Assembly: GCA_034008185.1 (NCBI GenBank) | Contig: CM067085.1 | Location: 56,216,602 to 56,280,601 of the forward strand | Direction: 5' to 3' | DNA: 64,000 nucleotides | From: Gorsachius magnificus | Lineage: Eukaryota; Chordata; Aves; Pelecaniformes; Ardeidae | Shown here: in pieces, positions 1 through 10,405 of the stretch | Layout of the letters: the number at the start of each line of letters is the position of its first letter | Position numbering within the stretch: position 1 is the first letter of the stretch | Notes under the pieces: generated by a model | The model's input: only the letters and a program-made list of their open reading frames with translations | The model's database searches: none | What the model was told of the DNA's origin: nothing | Made by a program: the position numbers and the translations under genes

Positions 1-290
1 GATGTAATGGTTAACTCAAAGCTCATCTTTGTATACAATTATTTCTCTGCACCCCTTGTCTGTATCATTTTACATTTATCTACCCTGAGCTTATCTGAAA
101 TTCTTTCAGTCCCATAAATAACTTACTATCAGCAGCAAAATTTTCTACTTCCGTGTTCCTCTCCTTTTTCAAGTCATTGATGAGTACCTGGAACAGCAAG
201 AGTCCCGCGAGATAAGTCTTTGAGATTCCGTGGGTGACCCCACCACTGTAACAAATTTTTGTTTAGTCTTGAAATTTTTAAAAATATTTT
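1..290 (-). mobile_element. Ancient CR1/L3-type LINE fragment, part 1
   Basis: On the minus strand this stretch reads like the reverse-transcriptase region of an old CR1/L3-type LINE. The plus-strand wording around 165-255 (a 'tcaagtcattgatgagtacctggaacag' type phrase followed by 'gagattcc...gtgaccccac') is the degraded antisense of the usual 'fundamental FADD-upstream' segment. No open frame survives. The same element resumes at about 1897, so the two pieces were one insertion before the intervening LTR arrived. The assignment rests on recalled family similarity, not an alignment. Confidence 0.55.
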
Positions 291-1892
291 TGTGAGGGTA
301 TGTGGAAGGGAAGTGTCTGCTCCTCTAAGGGTATCCGGTCAAGAACCTTTTCAATGCGAAAAGGGAGAGCAAGAAAAGGAGGAAGCCATAAACAAGAACA
401 AAAAGAGACACAGACCTGACTGACAATTGGTAAGGGAGGCAGTGATGAGACACAAACCTGGTCAGTCACGCTAATTGATGAGGAAATGTTTATTTCAGTA
501 AGATCACCTGGTCAAAGGTCTTGTAAAATGTGATACCAAGAAATAAGTGGGAAGCCATAAAGGAAATATGGAGACACAACCTTGACACAGAAACATGACG
601 GCAACAAAGACAAGAAACAAACTGGCTCTCAATAAACTGCAGGGCTTTGCAACTGATAAGGATGCAAACCTGAGGGTGCAGAACGTTGGAAAGGGACCCA
701 TGGAGCTATGCAAACTAATGAAGGAACATGCAGGGGAAGGGCATCTGGAGGAACAAAGAGGGAATAGGCAGAATGGGGTATAAAACGAACCAGTCACGTA
801 AAAGTCACTTGTCTGCCTGAGCCCAGCACCTGATCACCACAGTCGTCTACTTAAGTCCTCCCTTAACTCTCTCTCTTTGTAATCTCACTATCTATCCCAT
901 GTGTATGTGTGTTGTAAAGATGAAGTGCCAGCTACTGAGGGTCCTGTGTGAGTGGATTTGGTACCAGCAAACGGAGTCAGACTGGCAGTGTAGGTGCCCC
1001 AGCCTGTGGTGTCAGCTGCTGGAGCTGGTGAGGTCTCAGTGTCAGCTGCTGGAGTGGGTGGAGGTCTCGGCTGCTGGCTGCTGAGGTGGGAACAGCCTGC
1101 TGCTGTGAGGGACTGGTGTGGATGAGGCGAGCGAGGGGCTCAGCGCCAGCAGCTGGAGCAGGACCGCAGGTCACGGCTCGTGTGCCTGATGCTGGCTGCT
1201 GAGGGCAGCGAGTGCCAGTATCTTCCCCAAAGCGGGTGTGCGTGTCTCACTCACTGGCAAACTTCAAGCTGGACTCGCCAGTGAGTAGGAGACGCTGGGT
1301 CCAGGCAGGGGTATCAGGCAGGCAAGGATCCGTGCTATTATCCAGGGTGACCTGTGAGTGTGGTTTGCCTGCAAGACGAGTACGAATGCTACGTGTTTGC
1401 AGCAAACATCAAGCTGGACCAGCCAGCAATTAGGCAGCCCCTGAGGCAGGTAAGAGGGCTGAGATTTGGGCAGGGGTACTGGGCAGACAGAGGGGCCACG
1501 CATGTGCTCGTGCATCCAGAGAGTCTCGTGTGTGTGCCTGCATGAGTGACCTTTTGTGTTTGCCAGCCCCAGAGGAGGAGGGGACATGGCTGCCTGTGCT
1601 TGTACTAAACAGGGGTCCCGTGCGTAGGCACCACTGAAGGCAGTGCCTCAGCTGTGGCAGTGCGTGTGACCAGCCAAGTCAGTGTCCTGCACGTGTCTGT
1701 GTGCATCTCTCTAGGCCACGTGCTCAGCTTTGCTGCTGGCTGAACCTGCAAATGGGGAGGTGGCAGCCACATTCCCCTGCCTGAGCAGAGACCCCGGGTC
1801 CCCCAGCACTGGCCTGAGCTCCAACAGCTGGGCAGGAGGGGTCCTGGGCTGGAGCTGCAACAGATGACAGCCACCCCTAAAGTCCCTTAACA
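291..1892 (+). mobile_element. Putative solo LTR inserted in the ancient CR1
   Basis: A 1.6-kb block begins TGTGAGG and ends TTAACA, the TGT...ACA ends of a retroviral LTR, and is flanked on both sides by TTTT (287-290 and 1893-1896). It contains a TATA box (TATAAAA, 779-785) and a GC-richer 3' half with short direct repeats around GTCAGCTGCTGGAG (about 1011-1060). It also has a degenerate repeat of about 140 bp beginning near 1257 and 1400. The ancient CR1 resumes immediately after it, which supports a discrete insertion. Oddities are a very long segment after the TATA box with no AATAAA seen, and a TGGTACCAG at 959-967 that resembles a tRNA-Leu primer-binding site. The block could therefore be an LTR plus leader rather than one LTR. 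No retroviral coding region is present. Confidence 0.5.
1257..1490. repeat. Degenerate direct repeat inside the putative LTR
   Basis: Two related units begin GCAAACTTCAAGCTGGACT (about 1257) and GCAAACATCAAGCTGGACC (about 1400). Each is followed by a GCCAGYRA phrase and later by GGCAGGGGTA. The period is about 143 bp, and the copies have clearly diverged. Confidence 0.6.
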
Positions 1893-1896
1893 TTTT

Positions 1897-2560
1897 TTAG
1901 CCATAAAAAGACTTTTTCTTTTCCCTCTATGGTGGCTTAATTTATTTAAGACTTTTTGATGAGGAACTTTGTGGAACACTTTCAGAAATCCAAATAACTG
2001 TAAGATAGCTGTATTCCCTCATCTTCATGCTTGCTGACTCCTTAGGAGGTGTCCAGTAGTTCTGTGAGCCCTGACTTGTCTTTACAAAAATCATACTTCC
2101 CAATATATCATATATTCCAAATCTGTCTGCGTTATTGTCGTTTCCACTATTTGCAACATGCAGAGGCGAGTTTTATCAGTCTGCCGTTTTCTGGATTTTC
2201 ATCAGAAGTATTTTCAAAAATTTCCAAAATGTTTATCACCTTCAAGTCTATCTGTGCATAGGAGGCTTAAGAAAAATATCATATGGGCCCTGCATATTTT
2301 CTTCCTGCTCTTGGCCTTTAAAAAAAGTATTATTTTTAGTGTCCACAGTTTTTGCAAGTTAATGCTCAAGCTCTTTTTTGGCCTGCCTTCTTGTGCTTTC
2401 ACATTTAACCTGCCAAATTTTGTGATCCTTTATAATTTACTCATTTGAACACAACTTTAGCTTATTAAAAGATTCCTCATTGTTTGTAGCAACTACCCTT
2501 TTCATTCTATCTAGACATGCTGCCTTCCTTTTGCCATTTCTCAGGCCCTTCTGAGAAACA
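1897..2560 (-). mobile_element. Ancient CR1/L3-type LINE fragment, part 2
   Basis: This continues the minus-strand LINE interrupted at 290. The plus strand shows degraded antisense RT-to-linker phrases: 'gaacactttcagaaatccaaata' at about 1974, 'gctgtattccctcatcttc' at 2009 and 'cttgtctttacaaaaatcatacttcc' at 2075. A 'ggcctgccttcttgtgctttcacatttaacctgcc' stretch at 2380 belongs to the segment before the RT domain. Reading direction and order agree with part 1. Frames are destroyed, and the outer boundary near 2560 is approximate. Confidence 0.55.
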
Positions 2561-2681
2561 TGAATAGATAAAGATGATGTGCTATGTTCAAAGTGGTGTC
2601 CTTACATAGCCTTCCATCTACCTGAAAAACTCAAACGCATGTAGTTTTTAGTGCTTTTCTAACCTTTTAAATTCTTTTTAG

Positions 2682-2686
2682 CAAGT
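2682..2686. repeat. Left target-site duplication CAAGT
   Basis: CAAGT immediately precedes the TG of the LTR and is repeated exactly after its terminal CA at 3265-3269. Confidence 0.9.
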
Positions 2687-3264
2687 TGTCCTGGTTTCGG
2701 CTGGGACAGAGTTAATTTTCTTCCTAGTAGCTGGCATAGTGCTGTGTTTTGGATTTAGTATGAAAAGAATGTTGATAACTCAATGATGTTTTAGTTGTTG
2801 CTAAGCAGTGCTTACACCAGTCAAGGACTTCTCGGCTTCCCCTGCTCTGCCAGGTGACACAAGAGGCTGAGAGGGGGCGCAGCTGGGACAGCTGACCCAA
2901 ATTGGCCAAAGGGCTATTCCATACCGTATGGTGTCATGCTCAGTATATAAACTAGGGGAAGAAGAAGGAAGGGGGGGACGTTTGGAGTGATGGTGTTTGT
3001 CTTCCCAAGTAGCTGTTAGTGTGATGAGGCCCTGCTTTCCTGGGGATGGCTGAAGACCTGCCTGCCTGTGGGAAGCAGTGAATGAATTCCTTGCTTTGCT
3101 TTGCTTGCACACGCGCAGCTTTTGCTCTCCCTGTTAAACTGTCTTTACCTCAACCCACGAGTTTTCTCACTTTTACCCTTCTGATTCTCTCCCACATCCC
3201 ACTGTGGGGGAGTGAGCGAGTGGCTGGGTGGTGCTGAGTTGCTGGCTGGGGTTAAACCACGACA
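2687..3264 (+). mobile_element. Solo LTR of an avian endogenous retrovirus
   Basis: The element starts TGTCCTGGTTTCGGCTGGGA and ends TTAAACCACGACA, the ends of a very common bird LTR family. It is flanked by a perfect 5-bp target duplication, CAAGT (2682-2686 and 3265-3269); a 5-bp duplication is typical of ERVL-like elements. A TATA box (TATATAAA) lies near 2944. It is 578 bp long with no internal viral sequence beside it, so it is a recombined solo LTR. The sense strand matches that of the SLC44A5 gene, whose CpG island starts about 1.8 kb downstream. Confidence 0.9.
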
Positions 3265-3269
3265 CAAGT
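3265..3269. repeat. Right target-site duplication CAAGT
   Basis: Exact copy of 2682-2686, directly after the LTR's terminal ACGACA. Confidence 0.9.
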
Positions 3270-5040
3270 TTTCTCTTTTTTTGTGTGTGTATTTTTAAGT
3301 TATTCCTTGGTTCTGGTAGTCAGAACCAAGTAAACAGTTACTTCTTATCCTGGAGGATTCTACACTAACTTCTTAATATTATACATGATTTTATTCTTAA
3401 AAAAAATTGTAAGAATCCTAATTTTATATTGGTCTATAAACCCTAATGAAAAGAAAGAAAAAACTTTGCTAGAGTGCATGTGAAGGTTTTTTTTTTGCCA
3501 GAACTTGGAAGTGCTGTGCTGTGTAAGTAAAAGCTTATTTCTGATTGTTAGCCATAGCCCAACATATATATGTTCTGTTAAATATAGCATATGTTAAATA
3601 TCAAATGCTAAATCATATATATAATTTTATATTTATATATTATATAATATATAAATGGATATAATAATATCTTTTACATATTTATTTGTAGGCCTGGCTA
3701 TACAAACTCCATTACCTATGTGTTTTATTGTGTAGTTTGTTGAGATTCCAACGTCCGCTCTTGAAAGTAGGCTATATATAGATACACCCCTCCACACAGA
3801 GGGACCAGGGTAACACTGCACTGTAGAACAATACTGAAGCTTCTCTGAGAACACTACTTCAGCTCTGAGTAGCAAATCCTGTCATGCCCTGCTACTTTTG
3901 GGCTGTCATGCCTGATCGGAATGAGCCAGAAGACATTAACTCACCACCTTGCTCCTTACAAAGCCATCCTATGCAGCTTCTCTCACGTTTGACTCGATCT
4001 CTGACACAAGCAGCTCTTCTTTCTGCAGGTGAGATCGTCTGAATTGTTCTCCTAGTCATCAACACTGAGATGAAATAAGGATTTCTTCTCAGATAGCAAA
4101 GTATGTCATCCCTTTTCCGCATCAGGTGTTGGATCCTTGGGATCCATTTCCTGGAACACAGACAGGCATCTTGGGTAGCTAGACCAGGCAAGTGGCTTAA
4201 GAGGATAGGCAGACTAGGTTTAAGAAGGAACTCTCATTAAATTTGCAGACCACCAGTGGTGCACAGAATGCATAAACCTCTCCCTAGGAGTATTCTGATG
4301 AAATGGAGTAACTGGAGGAAGCAAGTACTCATTTTAAAAGTTAGAAGGCCAAATAAATCCTCACAATTTAATGCAGAGGGGGAAATAACGTCCCCCAGTA
4401 CCTCCACTACTAGCAGAGAAAACTGCATATGTGAAGTTCAGTAATTATTAGAGCAATTGGCCTGAACTGAGACCTTTGGGAGGATGAATAAGGTGCTACA
4501 TATGTAGTGTGCAAATTAAAAAGTACCTTTCCCTCAAATTCCTCATGTGTAAAAATGTAAATGATGGCCTACAGGTGCACTTGTTCAGAATTACACAGGG
4601 CTATTTCCAAATTTTTTCAATACAGAATGTTCTGTGTGTTGGACTTAGTGACGTCTCCCTAACAACAGACTAATAGATAAATAGCAGTGTGACATTTGAA
4701 GATAGGGTCCTTTTGCTGTGGTGATGATTTGGGCTGTCATGACTGAAAAAGAATCTCAGCAATCACACTAATTGCTCTTTAAGTGGCCGTTGCCCAATTC
4801 AGTTAAAACAAAGGGAGGTGGATGACAACTACAGGAAGGTTGGTCACCAGCAATCTATGTTTGTCAGGACTGAACCTGTTTTTTGACCGAATCGTGGAAA
4901 TGCCCCCACTCAGATCCAAAATCGAGGTGTTAAATTTCCTCCCGCTCGGGAGGAGACGGAAACCCCAGCTCTCTGTGAGCCCACCTGAGTGCTTCGACTT
5001 CTTAGCAGACACCGTGAGCTCATGCCCTGTCCACGAGTGG
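3270..5040. other. 5' flank of the CpG island, no gene seen
   Basis: AT-rich flank with stops in all frames and no recognised exon. 3600-3660 is a low-complexity alternating AT run that could fold on itself. Near the island, CCTCCCG-CT-CGGGAGG (4938-4953) is a short perfect hairpin. No known repeat family was recognised. Confidence 0.5.
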
Positions 5041-5317
5041 GCTTGAGGCTGCTCCCCGCGGGGCGGCCCGGCCCGACCCGGCTGGGAGGGCTCAGCACGG
5101 GCGCCCGGACAGCTCCACCGGGGCCGCGGCCGAGGCGCTTTCCAAGGTCGCTCCCGGGGCCGGCGGGGCCCGGGCGGGCAGCGAGGGGCTCCAGGACCGG
5201 CTGTCTGCTTCCTATTCGCGGCAAAACCGCTCGGCTGAGGGCCCGGGCACGGAGCGGGGGAGCCCCCCCCCGGCCGGAGCCCGGCCCTCCCGGGCCTCCG
5301 GGCGGCGGGAGCAGAGG

Positions 5318-5348
5318 ATGGAGACCTCCCCGCCGCGGACCCCGCCAG
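5318..5348 (+). CDS. SLC44A5: SLC44A5-like exon 1, coding part (choline transporter-like N-terminus)
   Basis: Proposed first coding exon. ATG at 5318 has a strong context (A at -3, G at +4) and encodes METSPPRTPP plus one extra base, followed by a good donor (CCAG|GTACGG at 5349). The leftover G joins the GT that opens the exon at 57094 to make a Gly codon, giving a continuous frame into GEPRKFDPKF. A short, poorly conserved, Pro/Ser-rich cytosolic leader before that conserved segment is normal in the SLC44 family. The gene product would be a multi-pass plasma-membrane choline-transporter-like protein. The choice rests on CpG-island position, Kozak context, donor and phase; transcripts could use another first exon. 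Confidence 0.65.
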
Positions 5349-6183
5349 GTACGGCGCCCGCTGTTACCAGCCGCCGAAGTTGTCGCCGGGAGCCGGGCCC
5401 AGGCGAAGTTAGCGAGGCGCGTCCCGAGGAGGGGGCGGCGGCCGGGGCGTGCGGTCGGGCCGTCCTGCCCTCCGGCCCTCCCGCCGGCCCTCCTGCCCCC
5501 CTGCCGGCCCTACGCCTGCCCTCGGCGCGCCCCCTCTGCCCACGGCCCCCCCTGCGCCGCTCGGCACCGCCTCCGCGGGCTCGGCGCAGGCGTCGGCCGC
5601 GGAGCCGACGGGACGGGAGGGTCAGCGCGGGGCGCGGGCGGTGTTCCCAGCGGCCGCGGCGGAGCGGAGCGGAGCGGAGCGGGAGGCTGCCCGGCCGCTG
5701 CCGCCTCTCATGCCTTCACGGCAAAAAGAGCGGCGGGCGGGCCGGCGCGGGGGCCCGGGGGGAACCCCAGCCGGGAGCGCCCGGGGCGCGGGGGCTGGCG
5801 GGCGGAGGCAGCCGGCGCCTGTGCCTCCCTCCGGCCTGTTTACGTTGCGGATCCAGCCAGCGTGCAGCAGCAGCAGCGAGAGTTTGTTTCCCTCGGCGTA
5901 TGCGGGGGGTGTGCGTAGGGCCCCCTTCACCCCCGTGTAGGAGGGAGCCCCGGAGACGCGGGGGCACCTCTCCGCTCTGCGGCGGCTCGCCCGGCCCGAA
6001 GAAGGCGGGACGGTGGGGTTCGGGGAGGGGAGCCGGTGGGCGCGGAGGGGGCGGGCAGGGCGAGGACCTCCCCCGCCCCCCCCTCCCCGGCAGCAGGTGC
6101 GTTGTGGCCGCTTTGTCCGCGCTCCGGGGAGGAGAGGGCTGCCGTGCGTGCCCGCCCGGGGGCCGGGGGCCGGGGGCCGGCGC

Positions 6184-6203
6184 GGGCGGGCGGGCGGGCG
6201 GGC
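6184..6203 (+). repeat. (GGGC)5 array, G-quadruplex-capable
   Basis: Five GGGC units follow three GGGGGCC blocks (about 6157-6180). The G-rich strand is the non-template strand of the host gene, about 0.85 kb after exon 1. Confidence 0.8.
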
Positions 6204-6530
6204 AGGCCGCCGGGCGGCAGGTGCGCGGCGGCGGCGGGGAGGGCCGGCCGTTGGGCGCGCGGGGCCGGGCCCGGCCAGGCCGCGCCGCGCCGGCCGTTGG
6301 GCGTGCGGGAGCGGTGTGTGGGGCCGGGGGCCGCTTACCCGCGGGCCGCGGTACCGGGGCCGTGGTACCGGGGGCCGGGAGGCGGGAGCCCGCTGTGCTG
6401 GTGGTGCTGTGGGGTGCTGGTGTTTTGGGTGTAGCGACTAGGAGCTCCACAGCCGTTGCCGGGGTACCCGGACCAAGCGAGCTCCGCGCCCTGACTGGAT
6501 CCTGCCAGCCCAGCGCGTCGGGGAAGGTCA

Positions 6531-9015
6531 CCGGGGGCAGAACTTCATCTCGGTGCTCGAGCTCAGCTTTAATTGCTCCTTGGAAGCTAATGTATTTGCG
6601 ACAGAGGACACGGGGTTTGCAAAGCTTCTTAGCCTGTTTGAAGGTGTCGCTACAAAACCGATTTCCTCCTCCAGTGTGCGCGAGATTTCCATGGCAAAAC
6701 AAATCTGCAGAATGAGCAAACCCCCTTGGAAACAAGGCTTCTTTTCTGTGCGTCCCAAAGACTGCCTGTAATTGGCTGAGTTATACAAATGGGCAAAAAT
6801 GGCTCGGTAAAGCAGCCTGTGCCTCGGGATCGCAGGCATGCTGTGTGGCATGTTTGCAACTTGGAAAACTCTATTTTATAATTCACCTCTATGGTCCGAG
6901 CCTTGATGTGGCTAAAGGAGAATTCACAGCTTGGCTTCCTCCCAAGAAGGAAAAGGGAAAAAAAAGCCGTTAGTGAGGGAAAACAAGCCAGAAAGAAATT
7001 AGTATCTTCAAAGGTGAAATCTAAATAGGTGAGTCTACAGTAGTTTGACTTCTGAGAGAACCTGTTCCTACTCCCGTGGAATTCAGATGGTTTTGCAGGT
7101 TACTGCAGAGGAAGTAAGCCTAGGACCATGGACTTTCAGCACTGATGGTGGGAAGGTAGGCGTGGAAATACTCTTCTGAAAGAAGAGCAGGACTATAGTA
7201 TTCAGGAAGGGAAAATACCTTTGGAGTAGATTTCAGTACGTGCTGTGTATGCTTCCCCGCTTGCTATTTGTAAGCAAGAACAGTCTGATAAGAAAGTCGC
7301 AACAGGAAGTACTGAGCATTGTATTGTCATAATACAGTAATTTTTTAACTTCATTTTTCAAAAGTGTGTTACTCAGATAAGAAAGTTATTCAGCTTGAAG
7401 GGGGAGGGCAATGTAGCTGTAATTGACTTGTAGTTCTGAAGAATTATTCTGACTAGAATTTTTGCTATTTTAGCTGTTCCCCGTCATCAGTGTGTTTACT
7501 TCCTTTTATCTCATTTGGATATGTGAATTTTGTTAGTGATAGTGTGTGTTGTGTTACCACATTTGCAGGAATCTTGAGTAATTGCTCTAGTTTTTTATTG
7601 GCAAGCGAGGTTTGAATTCAGATTTCTTTTCCCTGTTAGATCACGTAATGTTAAAGACTTAACAAAAGGAAAGCGCAGCATTTCCAAATTCAGCATACGT
7701 GATATGGGTTTCCTTTTCGGTTAGGTTGCTGTAATAGTTATTCTCTTGACTTTGTTGTCTCTGCCAGTAACTGGTTATTTATTAGCCCACAGGTATATTT
7801 TTCAGAGGTATAGGTGTCCTAAACCTCTCTCCTTGGAATCTCAAGGATTCTTCAGAGTTTCAGCATTTATAAATGACAAAGGCAAATTCTTCTCAAAAGT
7901 TTTGGCCTCTTAACTTGTGGCATCAGTCTGATTCTTTAGAAGACGTGAGTCAAGCCCATGGTTGACAGCTGACGTTAGGCTCTGTGAACAGTTTTGTAAC
8001 TACCTCGGATTTCTCTTTGAGGTAATGAGTATCCTTTCAGATGACTGGTTCTTAGAGTTAGACTGACTGCTGGAAGCCCAAGGTACCAGACAGAATGCTT
8101 GAGTGGTAGTGTGAATATGGCTCTGGAAAAGGTTTTGATAAGCCCATAGGCATCTGGGGGCCTGTTCCTCTTAAGCACTCTCACTTCTAGCTGTGTTGTC
8201 TGTCTGCGTGCATGTGTGAGTACGATCATAAGTTCATCTTCAAAACCAAGCTTCATAGCGGTTTCTTAAGTTTAGTCTCCATTGGGATAGCTCTAAGCTG
8301 GCTCCAGGAATTGCATTAAGTTTTTCCTTAAAATGGGTTAAATATGAAGGATCTGTCAAGATCAATGACACTGACTTTATCGAGGCCTCTCCCTAGCAGG
8401 GGACTTCCAAATGAGAAAAAAAGAAAGTTCTTTCCCAACAGGAAGGTTGCCACTGAAGCTAAGGAGACAAATTAGTCATTATTTCCTTTTCTCATTACAG
8501 CTGATTTTTGAGGTTGTGGGATCTTTATTTTTTGACCAAAGTAGTATTTTCTTTCATGTAGCTGCAATATTAAGGGCTGTCATGTGACTGTTGAAATAAA
8601 TGGTAAAATTCTTTTTGATTTTATTGCAGAATCAGGCTCTTAGCAGTGATTGTACCATAAGTAATTTCCTATAGTAGAGAACTGTAGTTCAGTTATTAGT
8701 TTACAAAACACTGAGGTCCAAATGGATGAGGACATTGTCTTTAAAGAAAGCTTGTATCACTATTTTAAGAAACATCATTTAGAGCAGGTATATGAAGTGC
8801 CAGATTTTATTACCTTCAACTCAAATTTAGCTAGCTTACTTTTTTATATCTGCCTATTTAGATCCTCTCTAGGAAGAACTACTTTCCTCTGATTTCTTTT
8901 GCCAGTAGTGGGTGCAACCAAAACTCAAGTCTATAATTGGGATTCCTAGTTACTGCTGTGGTCATGTCAGGTTTTTTACTAAAAAGAATTCCATTTGTTT
9001 ATTTTCCCAAGTGGG
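6531..9015. other. Intron 1, unassigned
   Basis: Composition drops back to about genome average. An inverted CCAAT box (ATTGG, about 6771) lies just after the island. No exon, repeat family or RNA gene was recognised in this stretch. Confidence 0.5.
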
Positions 9016-9261
9016 AAAAAGTGCGAGGAGGTGCACAAGAAGCTGGGAGGGAGCATAACCAGGACAGCAGACCCAAACTGGCCAAAGAAATATTCCATGC
9101 CATATGACATCATGCTCAGTATACAAACTGGGGGGAATTGGCTGGGGGGCAGTGATTGCTGCTTGGGGATGGGCTGGGCATTGTTTGGTGAGTGGTGAGC
9201 GGTTGCATCACTTGTTTTTCCTGGGTTTCGTTCCTTTCTCTCTCTCTCATTGTTTCCCTTT

Positions 9262-9295
<34 letters not shown>

Positions 9296-9477
9296 TACTA
9301 CTACTACTACTACTACTACCACTACTACTGTTAAAATTATTAAACTGTTCTTATCTCAAACCTGTGAATTTTCTTATGTTTGCTCTTAACGATTCTCTCC
9401 CCCATCCCACTGTGGGGTGGGAGGGTGAGCGAGCAGCTGGGTGGTGCTTAGTTGCTGGCTAGGGTTAAACCACAACA
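9016..9477 (+). mobile_element. 5'-truncated avian ERV LTR
   Basis: Shares with the 2687-3264 LTR the segment 'gacagc.gacccaaa.tggccaaag...attccat.cc.tat', the TATA-like CAGTATACAAA and the 3' end 'cccactgtggg...gctgggtggtgct.agttgctggct.gggttaaaccac'. It ends AACCACAACA at 9477. The first 150 bp or so found in intact copies are missing. The pyrimidine-rich middle has been expanded into a triplet microsatellite. The left boundary is approximate and no target duplication could be defined. Confidence 0.8.
9264..9329. repeat. Compound microsatellite (ATT)10(ACT)8ACC(ACT)3
   Basis: Counted directly: ten ATT units at 9264-9293, then twelve ACT-type units to 9329 with one ACC interruption. It lies inside the truncated LTR. 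Confidence 0.95.
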
Positions 9478-9633
9478 GTGACATTCATATTAAAGCTAAA
9501 ACTCGATTTAACACTTTATTCGCATTTGAATATACTCAGAAGTGTTAGAAGTAGGTGAAACTCAGATTCAGATAGTTTAAACCTTTCTTCCTCTGACATA
9601 AATTTGGTCCGCTTTATCTAGGCTTTGCAGTGC

Positions 9634-9638
9634 ATGTT
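9634..9638. repeat. Probable target-site duplication ATGTT (left)
   Basis: Matches 10749-10753 exactly on the other side of the LTR. Confidence 0.6.
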
Positions 9639-9857
9639 CATGATGGGTTGACCCTGGCTGGACACCAGATGCCCACCAAAGCTGCTCTATCGCTCCTCTT
9701 CAACAGCGCAGGGGAGAGAAAAATACATTGAAAGGCTCGTGGGTTGAGATAAGGACAGGGAGAGATCATTTTGCCAGTTGCCATCATGGACAAAACCGAC
9801 TCAACTTAGTGAAATTAGTTTAATTTATTACCAATCAAATCAGAGCAGGAGAGGATA

Positions 9858-9869
9858 CCCCCCCCCCCC
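9858..9869. repeat. Poly(C) run of 12
   Basis: Twelve consecutive C inside the minus-strand LTR. Confidence 0.9.
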
Positions 9870-10053
9870 TCCGAATCTTAAAATACCTTCCCCCCACCCC
9901 TCCCTTCTTCCTGGGCTTAACTTTACTCCCAAATTCTCTACCTCCTCCCCATCCCGAGCAGCATAGGGGGACAGGAATGAGGGTTGGGATCAGTTCATCA
10001 CACGTCTCTGCCATTCATTCCTCCTCAGGGGGAGGACTCCTCACACTTTTCCC

Positions 10054-10405
10054 CTGCTCCAGTGTAGGGTCCCTCTCACAGGAGACAGTCCATGAACTTC
10101 TCCAGTGTGAGTCCTTCCCATGGGCTACAGTTCTTCATGAACTGCTCTAGCGTGGGTCCATCCTTTCCACGGGGTGCAGTCCTTCAGGAACAGACTGCTC
10201 CAGCATGGGTCCCCTGCGGGGTCACAAGTTCTGCCAGCAAACCTGCTCCAGCGTGGGCTTCTCTCCACACAGGTCCGCAGGTCTTGCTGGGAGCCTGCTC
10301 CAGTGCAGGCTTCCTGAGGGGTCACAGTCTCCTTTGGGCATCCACCCACTCCAGCGTGGGGTCTTCCATGGGCTGCAGGTGGAGATCTGCTCCACAGTGG
10401 ATCTC
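10054..10405. repeat. Imperfect minisatellite, period about 47 bp
   Basis: A CTGCTCCAGYGTGGGTYC-like core recurs at about 10054, 10098, 10142, 10195, 10243, 10295, 10347 and 10387, with spacings of 40-53 bp. Each copy is followed by variants of 'cc..ggg.t.cagt'. It lies inside the minus-strand LTR. Confidence 0.75.

Larger units (their letters stand above)
5040..6530 (+). promoter_or_regulatory. CpG-island promoter of the SLC44A5-like gene
   Basis: Base composition switches sharply to very high G+C with dense CpG at about 5040 and falls back after about 6530. It is the only such island in the window apart from the 5' end of the CR1 at 63.3-63.7 kb. GC-box-like GGGCGG motifs are frequent, and no convincing TATA box is present, as is usual for CpG-island promoters. 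It contains short arrays of GGAGC (about 5660-5685) and GGGC (6184-6203). The first coding exon sits at 5318. The transcription start cannot be placed from sequence alone. Long open frames on both strands here are by-products of the lack of AT-rich stop codons. Confidence 0.8.

Noticed and set aside
4989..5918. 309-codon frame in the CpG island
   Set aside because: Low-complexity Arg/Pro/Gly composition, no recognisable domain; a GC-content artefact.
5318..6715. Long open frame of 465 codons through the CpG island
   Set aside because: It runs past a good splice donor into GC-rich intron. Overlapping long frames occur in other phases and on the other strand, which is expected from lack of stop codons at high G+C.
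5716..6735. 339-codon minus-strand frame
   Set aside because: Pro/Ala/Arg-rich shadow of the same island, with no domain and no splice-consistent structure.
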